A DNA stretch of 60,000 nt from Tubulanus polymorphus (GCF_964204645.1 NC_134025.1:19128001-19188000); one strand, 5' to 3'. Positions 9,025 to 21,139 are shown, counted from the first letter of the stretch. The notes: a model not told the origin generated them from the letters alone. Numbers and translations: made by a program.

Positions 9025-10153
9025 CTAAAGATTTCATAGAAATCGATCTTGAAATACAATTTTAATTCTTAAAATAAAACCCGGAAGTAAAACAGTAGAC
9101 GACCGCGGGTTCACGTGAACCCTGATATCTGTAAACGAAATGTTGGTTGTTACAAAATTGTTCAGACGGTTTTAGGTGGTAATAAGTACGGAAACGTAAC
9201 GACCATGGTCGACTTATTCGATGAAATCAGGCCTATGTGATATCCAAATTTTGACTTTTTTATTCTCCAGACCTCCCTGATATAGAAATAAAAAATGTTG
9301 GTGGTACGAAAGTGCAATCACAGCGCCGACGGGGACAGAGCCGTGTCAGAGATCGGCGGAATGAAAATTGAGGTGGACGAACACGAAGAAGTAGGCTATT
9401 GCGCTACTTGAATCACGAAAACTCCTGGCGCGGCCCCGACGCTTTTCGTTGATTAAGTAATACAAATATCATGCAATGGGTTTTCACAATCTACCGCTGG
9501 TATTTACCGGATTTCAATATCACTCCAAAATTCCTCGAAACCTCGAAATATCGAACCGGAACACTTCCGGTAGATATCCGCGGCTGCCCAACCGGGAAAC
9601 TTATTTGTTTCAATAGATATTGATAGGATCCATCATCTTCACCCGTCAAGGGATTCGAACCCACTAAGCTAAAGCCATGCCAGAATCGGGTCGGGCCAAT
9701 CACAGCGCTTGTAACAAACCACATTAGGCTTCTGTGGAATTTCCCAGTAAATGGGCCAATCAGCGAACACGTAGCGAAAGCGGAAGTATTGTCGTGTGTT
9801 GATACATGACGTCATGCGCAAAAGCGCCAGTAATGAAATCGCGATAATTCACGTGAACAGCTGCTGATATTTTCAGATAAACCAATCACAGGGAAGACAC
9901 AACTTCCTGATTGGCTGATAAAAATTGAAATTTTTACCGATTTAACTTTCGTGAAAAACGCAGAAAACATTTTTATGAGACCCTATTTCAAAATTCTGCT
10001 CGCTACGATTCCGAGAATGGATTACGCTTAAATACGTGATATACGTTCGAATATGCCCTCACTTGGCAAGCAAAAGAGCCTTTTGTGTGGAAACCATGTC
10101 ATTTAAATTCGCTCCATTTGTATAGTAATAGGCTCAGCCTACGGCTGGCCTAA
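9025..10153 (+). repeat. G repeat, copy 1, interrupted by H
   Basis: G occurs uninterrupted at 28546-28937. Shared blocks: GAAATCGATCTTGAAATAC, AAAACCCGGAAGTAAAAC, TTCACGTGAAC, CCAATCACAG, GATTGGCT, ACCATGTCATTTAAATTCG, AGTAATAGGCTCAGCCTACG and CTGGCCT. Here about 728 bp (H) lies between two copies of TCACGTGAAC (9111-9120 and 9849-9858), which look like a 10-bp target duplication. Confidence 0.75.
9121..9848. repeat. H repeat inserted in G
   Basis: The 3' half matches 27180-27475: CACAGCGCTTG, TTAGGCTTCTGT, TGACGTCATGCGCAA and AGCGCCAGTAATGAAATC. An internal ~150-bp partial duplication is visible (CCTGATAT plus AAATGTTGGT at 9121 and 9275). On the minus strand GGTTCGAATCCC (9652-9663) matches a tRNA B box, with TTTAGCTTAGTGG next to it, so H may be tRNA-derived. 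The spacing is too short for a functional tRNA. Confidence 0.6.
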
Positions 10154-13100
10154 AAAAATTGTGAATGCATTGATAGATTCAGGTGCTCAAATTTGCTGTG
10201 TATCAAAGTATACTTTAGACAAGTGTAAATTATCTCATAAAATAGAGCCATCCAATTATACATCTATTGTAGGAGTTGGGGGTGAAACACACGAGGTTGT
10301 AGGAAAAATCAATTTGCCTATCACCTTTGGTGGATCTCTGACCCTCCATTTTGACTTCCACGTTTTTAAAGTGTTACACCACCCACTCATCATTGGATAG
10401 AATTTTATGGAAAAATTCAACGTTTCTTTTATAATGGAAAAGAAACTTTTGGCCATAGGTGACCGACATGTTCAGCATATTGATTCAAATATTGGGTTGT
10501 ACAAATCCACACGCGGCGTTGTTATCCCACCCCATTCTACTAGTTGTATTCCTTTATTTGTCAAAAACCTTAGTAAAAACACTGAGGTGTTATTATTAGA
10601 ACCAGTTCAAACTTTACACAAAAACAAACTTGCTGGTGCTCGTACGCTTACTAAGTGTTGCAACGGTAAAGTTTTCTTCAATGTTTTGAATCCCACTGAT
10701 CAGGCGATTTTTATACCACGTAACAAAGTTTTGGCTACAGTACATGCCGTTGAAGTTGATTCTGTATCCGAACTGTTAGATTCTGTTTCTAGGGAAGTTC
10801 CTAACGTCTCAGTTGCATCACCTCATACAACCCAAATTAACACAGATCAAATACCAGATATTAGTTTCAACATTGATTCTGAAGTATTAAACGATACTCA
10901 ACGTTCAGCACTGCATAGGTTGTTGATACATAATCGTGATGTATTCGCGACAGGCATCTCTGAATTAGGTTGTACTGATCTCTACAGTCATAAAATTGAC
11001 ACTGGTGATCGTCCACCGATTCGACACCAACCATACCGTTATTCAGTTCCTATGAAACAGGAAATTGAGGCAAAGGTCAAAGAGATGGTGGATAATGGTA
11101 TTGCAGTGCCAAGCACCTCAGAATGGGCTTCTCCAGTGGTCATGGTTAAAAAGAAGGATTCCAAGGAATGGCGTTTTGCCATTGACTATCGGGCTTTAAA
11201 TGCATGCACTAAACCGATTAACTTTCCGATGCCTCGAACTTAAGATGTCGTTGATGCAGTTGGCCAAAGCCAAGCAAAATTTTTCTCTATCTTGGATTTA
11301 TCTTCCGGGTTTTGGCAGATCCCTATGGACAAAAATTCGGAAGAACGTACTGGGTTTGTTACCCATGAGGGCCAATATCATTTCAAAAAAATGCCATTTG
11401 GTTTGATGAATGCACCTATGTCGTTCCAAATGGTTATGTCTAAGGCACTTCAAGGTGTGCATTGGAAATATGCACTCTGTTATGTTGATGACATATTGAT
11501 TTTCAGTCAATCATTTGAGGAACACTTGCTGCATCTTGATCAGGTTTTTAAACGTCTGCGGCAAGCTAAATTAACATTAAAACCATCTAAGTGCTATTTC
11601 GGAAGAGATAAAGTCACTTATCTCGGTCACATTTTCAGTCGGCATGGTCTGCAGGTAGATGATGCAAAGATATCAGTTGTTAAGTCATTTCCAATACCAA
11701 AATGTCAACGAGACGTTCGTTCATTTTTAGGATTGTGTAACTACTATAGGCGGTTCATTTTAGGCTATGCAAACATTGCAAACCCGCTCAATACTTTGCT
11801 CAGAGCAAACGTTGCCTTTCGCTGGACGGAAGATGCTCAAGACGCATTCGATAAATTAAAAAGTGCACTCACCTCGGCGCCGGTATTACGTTATCCGAAT
11901 CCGAAAGCCAGGTTTACATTAACTACCGATGCTTCAGATAGTAGTATTGGCATGATTTTAGGTCAGGTTGATGATGATGGTAATCATTACGTTGTCTGTT
12001 ATGGTGGTCGATCACTAGGTCCTTCTGAACAGAAATGGTCAATCGTAGAAAAAGAATGCTTGGCTATCATAGAGGGTGTTGAGAAATACGGAGAGTATTT
12101 ACGCTATACGGAGTTCGATATTTTCACTGACCATCAGCCGCTTACTTACCTTGACAAGAATAAGAACCATAATTCAAGATTGTGTAGATGGTCTTTACGT
12201 TTACAAGGTCTTCAGTATACAATCCATTATAAACCGGGAAAGAAAAATGCAGCGGCTGATGCCTTGTCCAGGCGACTGTACCCATTATGTCATCAAGATC
12301 ATGATGATACAGATTTGCCAACGGTTCTAAGTATCGGCACACCTGCATGCAATGAAGTAACCTTTCATTATGCAACTGATGCGCCTATACAGGTTTTACA
12401 GGTCCAACCTGTACCTTCCGAGGAGCAGTTGGCTAAAGCTCAAAGGGAATGTCTTGACTGTCAGGACATCATCAGTTATCTTAAAGAGCAAACAGTTCCC
12501 AAGGACCCTAGACGTGCTAAATATCTCGCAACAATTGAAAATGAATATTACGTACGTTCAAATGGTATACTGTGTCACTTATACTACCCTAGGTCCAATG
12601 CACGAAAACGCAATAAAACAGTTATTTACCAAGTGGTACTACCACGCTCAATGAGGCGTGACGTTATATTGTCGTATCATGATTGCAAAGCCGGTGGTGG
12701 CCACTTAGGAGTGGAACTTAAGAAAACCTATGAAGCAATTAAGGAGCAATATTTTTGGCCCAGGATGTATTCGGACCTGGAAGCGTACATCAACTCTTGT
12801 AAGAATTGTCAGGAAAACAAACAGAACATGCACAATAAGCCTCCATTAAATCCTCTGCCTATCGCAGACAAACTACATAGATGGCACATGGATATCATTG
12901 GTCTATTACCACAAACTACAGATGGCCACAAATACATTCTTTTAGTCGTGGAAAGTATGTCTAGGTGGATTGAAGCTTTTCCATTACAATCACAGGAGGC
13001 TCCAGAGATTGCCAAGGTCCTGTACTCACAGATCATTACGAGATGGGGTGCTCCGAGGCACATCGTTACCGATCGTGGGCCTAACTTCATTTCAAAGCTT

Positions 13101-14141
13101 ATAAGGGCTGTCTCCGATTTATTCCAAATAACCAAGACGGAAACAAGCTCTTATCATCCTCAATCTAACGCGGCTTGTGAAAGGAATAATGCGACAATTG
13201 AACAGATACAACGGTCGTATATCGATAAAAGTCAGTCAAACTGGCACGAGTTATTACCCAGTGTAATGATGGTTCTTCGTAGGAGCATATCTCCTACTAC
13301 TGGGTTCTCGCCATTTGAAATAATGACAGGAAGACAGATGTCACTTCCGATTGATACCTCCCTAGTTCCAACTGATGCACTGACCAAACCGCACAAGCAA
13401 ATTGTGCAGGATATAATCAGCACAATAAAACCCGTTGAGCAATTAGCCAAGGAAAACATTCATGACACTCAGGTTAAAGATAAGACTAGATATGATAAGA
13501 AGTCAAACATCCCTACCTTTAAATTAAACGATCGTGTATGCTAAAAGGTGAAAAAGACCCCAAGGGGTTTGTCGCATAAACTGTACAAACAAACGGACGG
13601 TCCGTATTATATTCATAAGGTGAATGATAATTTCACGTATCATATAACTAAAGAGGATACTAATAAGGTTAGAAAAGGTGCAGTGAACGCCAAGTTATTG
13701 AAATATTTTAAAGATCCTGAAGATCGCCCTGATCATTTGATAGATGACGATACTCAGATAACGCCTACTCAAGCACCAACAAGTGACATTACGCAGCTAG
13801 ACAAGGTAGTTGATGGCACCCCAATTACTAATACTGATATATCATTGGGTGGCAAGCAGGTTGTTACAACGAAACCTATCAATGATAATCCTAATGGGCA
13901 TGTTGACAAAGCCGACTTGCCTCTTAAATTTCCAGGCCAGATCGATGCCTTAATATCATACAAATGTGTCGGTGGCAAAAAGATTTGGAAAGTACGATAC
14001 GCAGGTATACCCGGTAGACATGAAGTTGATGGTGTTTCAATTCCTGCCCACCTAATTCGATCATTTCACATAGCAAGGAGGGCAGATGGTCGTAAGCGTC
14101 GACGCCCCTATGTACAGAAACCAACGCAAGCACAAGTGTAG
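10154..14141 (+). pseudogene. pol: Pol polyprotein: protease, RT, RNase H, integrase
   Basis: Retroviral-type Pol in one frame throughout, interrupted by TAG at 10398, TAA at 11241 and TAA at 13542. Domains in order: aspartic protease (ALIDSGAQICCVS, ~10164-10205); reverse transcriptase (~10980-11650) with FAIDYRALN, LDLSSGFWQIPM, MPFGLMNAP and catalytic YVDDIL (11482); RNase H (~11920-12290) with TTDASDS, EKECLAI and FTDHQPL; integrase (~12680-13330) with the H-H-C-C zinc module (GGHLG, CKNCQ), catalytic WHMDIIG, VTDRGPNF and ACERNN; a GPY/F-like module (GPYYIHKV at ~13600); and a basic C-terminal tail. The order RT-RH-IN places it in Ty3/gypsy. RT, RNase H and integrase motifs look intact apart from the stops. 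Confidence 0.93.
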
Positions 14142-14275
14142 TTAGCCATTCAACTCTTGGATTAGTTCTCAATTAGGGCCAACTATCTGTGCTAGGATTT
14201 TAGGTTAGATGCAGGGCCCGCATTCTTCCTTGATTCATTCGGTCCTAACTGAGGTTCTCTTTTTCATTTGTAGGA
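14142..14275 (+). promoter_or_regulatory. pol-env intergenic segment with candidate splice acceptor
   Basis: A 134-bp non-coding gap. CTTTTTCATTTGTAG ending at 14273 is a pyrimidine-rich acceptor match directly before the envelope frame, consistent with expression of env from a spliced mRNA as in errantiviruses. No signal peptide or receptor-binding subunit is encoded in this gap. Confidence 0.4.
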
Positions 14276-16115
14276 TTGGCAACCACAGCGATTGTTCTGT
14301 TCCTCCTGATGGCAACCGATCATATGATACAACAGGTACAGAATGAAGTAGAATCAATCTATAATATGGAAATGACTAGTTCACAAATGTATAATCTTCT
14401 GTTCACTACTCTAAGTAATTCACATCTTATCACGACATCTATAAATCAGTTTCATGAAGGTATTCGCCAATTGGTTTCTGGAAAGATTCCGCCGAGTCTA
14501 ATCTCACCGCATGTCTTGAAAGGGACTATAAATCATGTTCAAAAACTCGGACGTACACTATTATTTCTCGGAAGCTTCATTCTTTTACACTAGACGACGG
14601 GATAGCATTTTCTTAACTATTAAGTTGCCTCTTTCATACTTTCGGTACCCTTTACAATTATTTCAAATTCAAACATTTCCCGTGCCTATCAACAGCACGT
14701 CGAATTACGGCACTAAATTAGTAAGCCATGCTGATTACCTGCCGCTTTCGAATGATAACTCTTATTATGCCCTCTTAACTACAAGTGAACTACTTTCTTG
14801 TGAAGCCACCAGTAGTAAGGTGTGTCACACTAGTGTTCCTGTTAAGCCGGCCACAGCAGGATCTTGTGAATATGCTGTATTCGCAGACGATAAAATCATG
14901 GTGGAAAAGTTGTGCAATTTCAACGTTTTACCCAATGCCATTTCTTCAAATATTCAGCCATTAGAATCACCCGCCATATTAATTACACGAGTATCGCATA
15001 TCAATCTACTATGTAAAAACAAGAAAAAGCACATTATTGGATGTGACTTCTGTGAATTAAGGGTGCCTTGTGGGTGCGCCGTTACCACGGAACGTCTGGT
15101 CATTCCACCGCGTATATCAAGTTGCAATGGTTCCTCGACCGAACCACAGATACTTCACCCCGTCAATTTAGCGTTGATACAAGAATTTTTTACAACCGGT
15201 ACTCATTCAACAATATTTGGTGGAACCACCTTTTCGAAACCCATAGATATGAAGTTACCAAACCTTAACATCTTCAATCATCGATTTTCTCATATTCTTG
15301 GTACAGATGACAAAATCGCTATGAATTTGAAAGTATTGGCTAATGCAACTCGCCATGACCAATCGGTGTATCATTCACTGACTGAAGGCCTGCTGGACGG
15401 TGCTATTGCATTGCCGGCTCCATGGCCCACGTCATTAAGTGATATCATTGGATTGGCAGCGCTTCTGTTGTCCAGTGTTGTTTCCATTGTTTTATTCATT
15501 ACTTGCAAAAAGCTACGCACGATCACTGTTACACTCAACACCCTAGAAAGAGTACATTCGGTTAGGGCAGCAATACTACCTAAGTTCATTTACGACAATA
15601 TTGCCACCCCACCACCGACGACGACTCCCATTAATTACTTAGCTATAAGCTCTTTGGAAATATTATTATATACCACCATCCTTTTACAGGTTGTCATATT
15701 ACTGTATTGCTTTTTCAAAAAAGCATTACGTCGTGGAAATGAGACTCGTATTCTTTTGGAGGTTACATGTGGCTCTCATTGTGTTATAGTGCCACTTATG
15801 ACACTATCTATGTGTCCGTCGCATTGGCACATCATACCACCCTTAAGGATATCAAATCTACAGATTATGGGGTGTTGGATGCCTGAATTACATATTGATA
15901 TTGCTGACATGTCGGTTATAAGTCGTTACAATAATAAGGCTATGGTCATACCTAAATATTTTAAACTATCTATATATCAAGCGTTCATATTAAAGAAAAT
16001 ATTGCGTCACCCGTTTGCCACGAATGTGATTATCGAGCACCATAAACGTGTAACTCCATTGATTACTGCACCACAGATGGACCATCCTCCATCATACCCA
16101 GGCCTACCTGCCTAG
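14276..16115 (+). pseudogene. env: Envelope (baculovirus F-like fusion protein family), broken
   Basis: The first frame (14276-14593) is open from a TTG with the first ATG at 14309. It has the helical pattern typical of errantiviral/baculovirus F-type proteins, with SGKIPPSLISPHVL near its end. The frame then changes near 14560 and continues in 14535-16115 (526 codons). That part has IKLPLS and FQIQTFPVP motifs, a Cys-rich ectodomain (C89 to C181), a transmembrane segment at residues ~304-325 and a second hydrophobic segment at ~372-393. A tail of about 130 residues ends in a PPSY motif. The N-terminal subunit, signal peptide and furin site are not found. It would have been the membrane fusion protein; as it stands it is defective. 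Confidence 0.8.
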
Positions 16116-16232
16116 GTATAAATTAAGCTGTCGGTGTATCCTTATTCTTGTATATACACTAAATTACTGTTATTCTATTATCTATGTAATATCGACTTTT
16201 CAGGAGAAAAGTTTTTTTTCAGGTGAGGGGGT
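16116..16232 (+). other. 3' untranslated region and polypurine tract
   Basis: AGGTGAGGGGG at 16221-16231 is a polypurine tract directly upstream of the 3' LTR, the expected plus-strand primer site. It fixes the LTR start at AGTATC. The rest is AT-rich. Confidence 0.75.
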
Positions 16233-17016
16233 AGTATCATGCGGTACTTTACACAGCCATACTTTATATATATTTAGTCTGATTTTGGCTTATAATGTTA
16301 TGTATTTAAAATAATGAAATGTCTTAATTTGTCATAGTTAATGTTATATCATAAACATATATTCCATATATTGTATCTATAAACTTAGTAACAGTTTGTG
16401 TCAAACATTAATTAGCACCTGCAATTACTATAATCCCACAGACCTGTGTTGCTAATTGGTGTCTGACACTCAACAATTTAAGAGTAGTTATTCTCATATT
16501 ATATTAATGCCAACATGTCTAAACTGTGAGATACATGTCTAGCAAGTATTGTTTATTTAATAACTATGGCTAATTAACTATCAAACTCATGTCTCAGCTA
16601 GTTCTCAGCAGATGGGTATAAATACCCATGGAATGGAACTGCAGTCATTCTATTCTGCTGACAATATACTACATGAACGAGACCTCTGAGTTGCTCTTTA
16701 TTTAATTCAAGGTAAGCCATTTTTATGTCATGTGACCTGAACTCTGGAGATTGTATTAGAGGCATGTTTTGGAGAAATAATCATTTAATATATCTCTTCA
16801 AATGTGCTTTTGATGTATTATACAGAGTCAGATTTATTAGTGGTTAAATCTAGCTTTTGCTTGTAATAAAATATCATATTTTAAGCGTCAAATACTATTG
16901 CTTTTATAAATATTAAAAATATGTAACTTGTAATTATTATAATATTCATTCTATTCTGCTGACAATATACTACATGAACGAGACCTCTGAGTTGCTCTTT
17001 ATTTAATTCAAGGACT
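16233..17016 (+). repeat. 3' LTR of the gypsy element
   Basis: The 784-bp partner of 5759-6542, about 99.5% identical. TATA box at about 16617, AATAAA at 16865-16870, and 68-bp internal repeats at 16645-16712 and 16946-17013. The internal repeats are identical to each other here, whereas the second copy in the 5' LTR carries two of the four LTR differences. Confidence 0.93.
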
Positions 17017-17108
17017 GAGAAAACAACGGCATCATAAGAGACTTATCACATTGGAAATAAATCCGCCAATATTAGACTGATTGAATCTTGAGACATTACG
17101 CTATAGGG

Positions 17109-17613
17109 ACATACCGACATACCGACAAATCGTCATACCCGTGCGTGGATATATATATATTTATAAAGTGGCTAGGATTGAGGGGCTGCATGTTTGCGTG
17201 GATTACCCTTATATAAAGTGGCTGGGATCGAGGAACTGGGTATGTACGCAGGATAACCTTGTATAAAGTGGCTGGGATCGAGGGGCTGAGTGGTGCATGG
17301 ATTACCCAAGTATACAAAGTGGCTGGGATCGAGGGACTGTGTGGTGTGTGGATTACCCTTATAAAAAGTGGCTCTAATCAAGGGGGCTGGGTGTGTGCGT
17401 GGATTACCCTTATATAAATGTGGCTAGGATCGAGGGGCTGGGTGTTTGCGTGGATTACCCTTGTATAAATTGGCTAGGATCGAGGGGCTTGGTATGTGCG
17501 TGGATTACCTTTATGAAAAGTGGTTAGGATCGAGGGACAGGGTTTTTCCCTTGATTACCCGTGGCTGGATCGAGGGACTACGAGTATGTCGGTTTGTCGG
17601 TATGTCAGTATGT
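17109..17613 (+). repeat. ~50-bp minisatellite between inverted repeats
   Basis: About eight degenerate units from ~17160 to ~17580 share AAAGTGGCT, GGATCGAGGGGCTG, GCGTGGATTACC and CTTATAT. The array is framed by 24-bp inverted repeats: 17109-17132 (ACATACCGACATACCGAC...) and 17590-17613, agreeing at 22 of 24 positions on opposite strands. Overlapping open frames are by-products of the repeat. It begins about 90 bp beyond the gypsy 3' LTR. Confidence 0.8.
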
Positions 17614-18259
17614 TGGTTTGTCTTGAAAAGTACACAGCCGAATTACTCCTTTTCTAAAAATGTATCTTTGAGCGGGGAACCATTCCACGCTATACTGGAC
17701 TTGAACCAAGAGGGCTAGAAAGTTTGACTGAAAGTAAACTAGAATGTGGCAATGCTAAGCACTGTATTTTGTGGTGTACAAGTTGACCCGGTGTTTCCAA
17801 ACTACTAGAAACTATCTTAGTATATCAGTAACCTAAACTCTAATTGGTATACGAGTGTAGCCTAACATAAATTAATATTCCATTTCATCATGGCAACCTT
17901 GAACTCTAAACATCGTCAATTGGCATATGAGTCTAGCCTAACATAAATTAATATTCCTTTTTATCATAGCAACCCTGAAGTCTAAATATCATTAGTTTAA
18001 AACGATATTGAAAATGTAGCCGGTGTATCAGTCGACCTAGATTTTTTTAACTTGATTTTTGCTCTCAAAAACTTGACTTATACACTGGGAAATCGGTTTG
18101 TCTCCCTGAGGTAAGCAAACAGTGAATGGGCAAGACATTTGAGACAGGAAACAAACCTATTGCATACTTCATGAACATACTTCATATTCGTTAAAGTCGA
18201 ACACAGATAAACCAGTATTCAATCTCACACCCAAGTTTCATGGATATCAATCAGATATT
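17614..18259. other. Intergenic, no gene seen
   Basis: AT-rich. A ~90-bp imperfect direct repeat is visible (GTCTAGCCTAACATAAATTAATATTCC near 17933, and a related copy near 17853). Confidence 0.4.
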
Positions 18260-18520
18260 GCATGCTGTATAGTGCTAACAGGAAAGTAAAAAAATTGCTG
18301 CCTCGGTGGCCATATTTAATGGCCGATGACCTCTATATTTGATAGGGGCGCACATCTCTTCTAGCCAAACCCACCTAAAGTTTATGAAGATCCAACAAGA
18401 ATTATTGGCTGTATAGCGCTAACAAGAAATTAAAGATGGCTGCCCTGGTGGCCATATATGAGGGCAGATAAATCTCCATTTTTAACAGGGACAGACATCT
18501 AATCTGCCCCAATCCTCACA
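18260..18520 (+). repeat. Two tandem ~130-bp repeat units
   Basis: Both units contain GCTGTATAG(T/C)GCTAACA, AAGTTTATG-like, TGGCTGCC, GGTGGCCATAT and ACATCT in the same order (units at about 18262-18390 and 18400-18520). Non-coding. Confidence 0.55.
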
Positions 18521-20269
18521 CTAAGTTTAAAATAAAGGACAATGGGTCGAGCAAGATCAACTGAGAACATTTTACTTTTGAGGTCAAAAATCGATTTGTT
18601 CTCGGATTTGCAATGATGTATAAACAGCTCATAAAGATGAAATCTTGCTGCACTGTAGTAAGCATGTTCAGCTTTGATGATGGTAATTGGTTTTCCCTAT
18701 GACTCACTAGCATGTGGCAGAACAATCAATACTATGTTCATGATAAGAACATCACTTGGAAAGCCCTTCTGAAGAAACAAGGTCAAGCATCAATTAGTAG
18801 AATAGGGAGAAATTCATCTAAATTTTGGACATATTCTCCCAGTACTTCTTTGAGGCTAAGAGCTGATGGACGGAACTCTCCATATTAATTCCAACCCCTA
18901 TCTTCCTCCTAATGAAAAAAATTAGCTGTGTATATTCAAATGGTTACAGTTTGTGCCACCAAGAGCTAATAGAAAGTTACTCTCAGAACCATTCTGTAAG
19001 GATCAACGCAGTTGATCCTGATCCATCAAGAATGAGCACCTAGCACAGGAGACACAGTGTAAAATAAATTGTCACCCCCAACTGGGGAGACATAATCACT
19101 GAGAGTGTTATTTCACTTATATATGTTCATATATACTTACTCATCCCAAAATGTACAGCACTGTTGTTCTCCAGGGTTGCCACAGCAATACGTGTGATCA
19201 TCGCTCATACTGTCATATGTCGGACATATGAATCGTCCCAGGGGAAATTTAGTTAAGTTGCGAACAACTTGAAAATTTGTGCATATTGTAGCTTCTGCAA
19301 TTAAAAAGTTTTTAGACTCTTCATAACAGTAGGACCAAAGGCCTTGACGTCAAAGGATGGATTCTCGAAGGCACCTGGCATATAAGTATCAGTAGCTGGA
19401 AAACACAGCAGCAATACATTTCAAATTATACACAATGTATGGTATGTTTGGACCAATAATTCTGTTAGACATGTACCTACACTTGTTGAAAATGCATGAC
19501 TAAATCGCTTTCAAGAATAAATTTTAATTGCCAGTAAATTTTGAAAATGATTCTTCTTTTTAAATGGATGTGCAATTCAATTTTCACGCCGACAAATCCC
19601 TGTTAGTTTTTCAGGCTGGATGGAGGGAATCGTTTATGAAATCAACCAGTTTTAACTGTCACAACCTTTGATTTTTTCAGCCTGCCGGGAAATTATATAA
19701 GCCTGCTTTTACTTGTAATATGTAAATAATAAAGAGGATATCTCAAAATCTCACTTAGGATTTACTTAGCATATTACATCCACACCATGCCAGGTAATAA
19801 CGGTCATGCTTCATTCACGCATGACTGAGCTTCAATTAATTCTGAAAATTGAAAAACATCAAGCATGCATATTAAAAATCACAAATTCAACACCAGGTCT
19901 ATGAAACAGCTCAATGAGGCGGATGCTGTTGCTTTAAGTTAATTGTTAAATTTCCGATGTTTGAAATTGATAGTTTTAGTGGAATAAAGACTCGCTCAGT
20001 AGCGAGTGTACTTAATAAAACTAAGATAACAGCTGGACACAACTAACAGTGGATGTATTAGTCGAGATCAAAGAGCTTGAAGTAACAATAGTTGTGTGGC
20101 TCAAACCACTGAAAGTGAACAAAACGAGCAGTTAGCAACGTGAGAAACAATCACAGAACAAAGATCCATGACTTCTATCTAGCATAGATTCCAGTGATAA
20201 CAAAACTAGATCGGGCACAGTTTCACTAATTTGAGAGAGTTAGTCAGTTCATCAAAGCACTAACCATAC
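18521..20269. other. Intergenic, no gene seen
   Basis: No supported coding sequence on either strand. 19709-19775 has TGTAATATG...CATATTACA ends and an AATAAA, but is too short to be a recognisable LTR. Confidence 0.4.
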
Positions 20270-20465
20270 AACTCACCATAATCATAGAACGTGTCACTAG
20301 CATGTCATTTTGTAATATATTGTGGTTACAAAATATGCCTGGGTACCAATGCAATATGAAAATAGTAAGTTATTCGATTATTCATGCCCCTGGAGACCAT
20401 ATACAACAACTGATGACCTGGAAACTCTTCACAATCATAGAACATGTCATGAACTACAATCCAGG
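20270..20465 (+). repeat. R154 fragments
   Basis: Units with ACTCACCATAATCATAGAACGTG, AAAATATGCCTGGGTACCAAT, TGCCCCTGGAGACCATATA and AATCATAGAACATGTCATGA match the R154 repeat of D elements. Confidence 0.65.
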
Positions 20466-21139
20466 AAGAAAAACACTCTAAATATTTGGATGGATATATG
20501 AAAGCTGTGGGTACTGGAGTGTGTAATGGGTAGTGTAGTGTGATCTGTGTGCATTTGTGGCCAGCACACAGATCACATTGTTCAATGGGGTTTGGTCCAG
20601 GACTCGCGAGATTTTCAACAACACGGAAGAAACGTGTAATAAATGATGACTTGAATTGCATGACTACCTACCACCCCTCATTATTGTTGGAAAACTAAAC
20701 GTTCGGCACTGACTAAAAATTAGTAATAACATTTTAGAAATGGCCAGAATTTTAACTTAGGTTCTATCTCATTTTTATTTTACAATTGCGATTGGTATAA
20801 TTTTTTTTTTAACGGCCATTAAGGCTTCATGTTTCGTCTGCAATTCACTGCAAATAGTTACGCAACTACGCACATTTCAGTGTTTTTGGCAGCTGTACAC
20901 TCAATCGGCACCGTTCGTGACTAGCTTCACTGCGGAATTATCATTAATTAACATCGCCATATCACATCATCAACTTATATTGTGCCTTAAAACCCTAACA
21001 GCCGAAATAATTGAAATGCACATACAATTTATATCATTGAAAATTGAGAGAGTGGCCATGTTTGTGTTTGCTGTTTCGCATAAATCCCGTGCGGTGGCGC
21101 AACCACGCGGAGTGGGGCCGATACGTCTAGCCATCGTTT
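20466..21139. other. Intergenic, no gene seen
   Basis: No supported coding feature. It contains a poly(T) run near 20800. Confidence 0.35.

Larger units (their letters stand above)
7834..10153. other. Nested repeats inserted in the protease region
   Basis: About 2.3 kb of non-retroviral sequence separates gag from the protease active site. It comprises R154/D repeats (7905-8730), a LINE tail (8731-8830), repeat G interrupted by repeat H (9025-10153), and about 200 bp unassigned. The right edge is clear because G ends with GGCTCAGCCTACGGCTGGCCT here and in the independent copy at 28937. The left edge is approximate. Confidence 0.75.

Noticed and set aside
9640-9700. Possible tRNA gene on the minus strand
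   Set aside because: A B box is present, but the A-box-like sequence is only a few bases away and no cloverleaf can be drawn; at best a decayed tRNA-derived repeat.
5754-17021. Target-site duplication around the errantivirus-like element
   Set aside because: Bases flanking the two LTRs (AGCAG and GAGAA) do not match, so none is claimed; the flank may have mutated or recombined.
17081-17718. Forward and reverse frames of 60-90 codons
   Set aside because: They follow the ~50-bp minisatellite on both strands and have no domain.
19705-19775. Possible solo LTR with TGTAATATG...CATATTACA ends
   Set aside because: Only about 65 bp long, with no target duplication or second copy; the symmetry is likely chance in AT-rich sequence.
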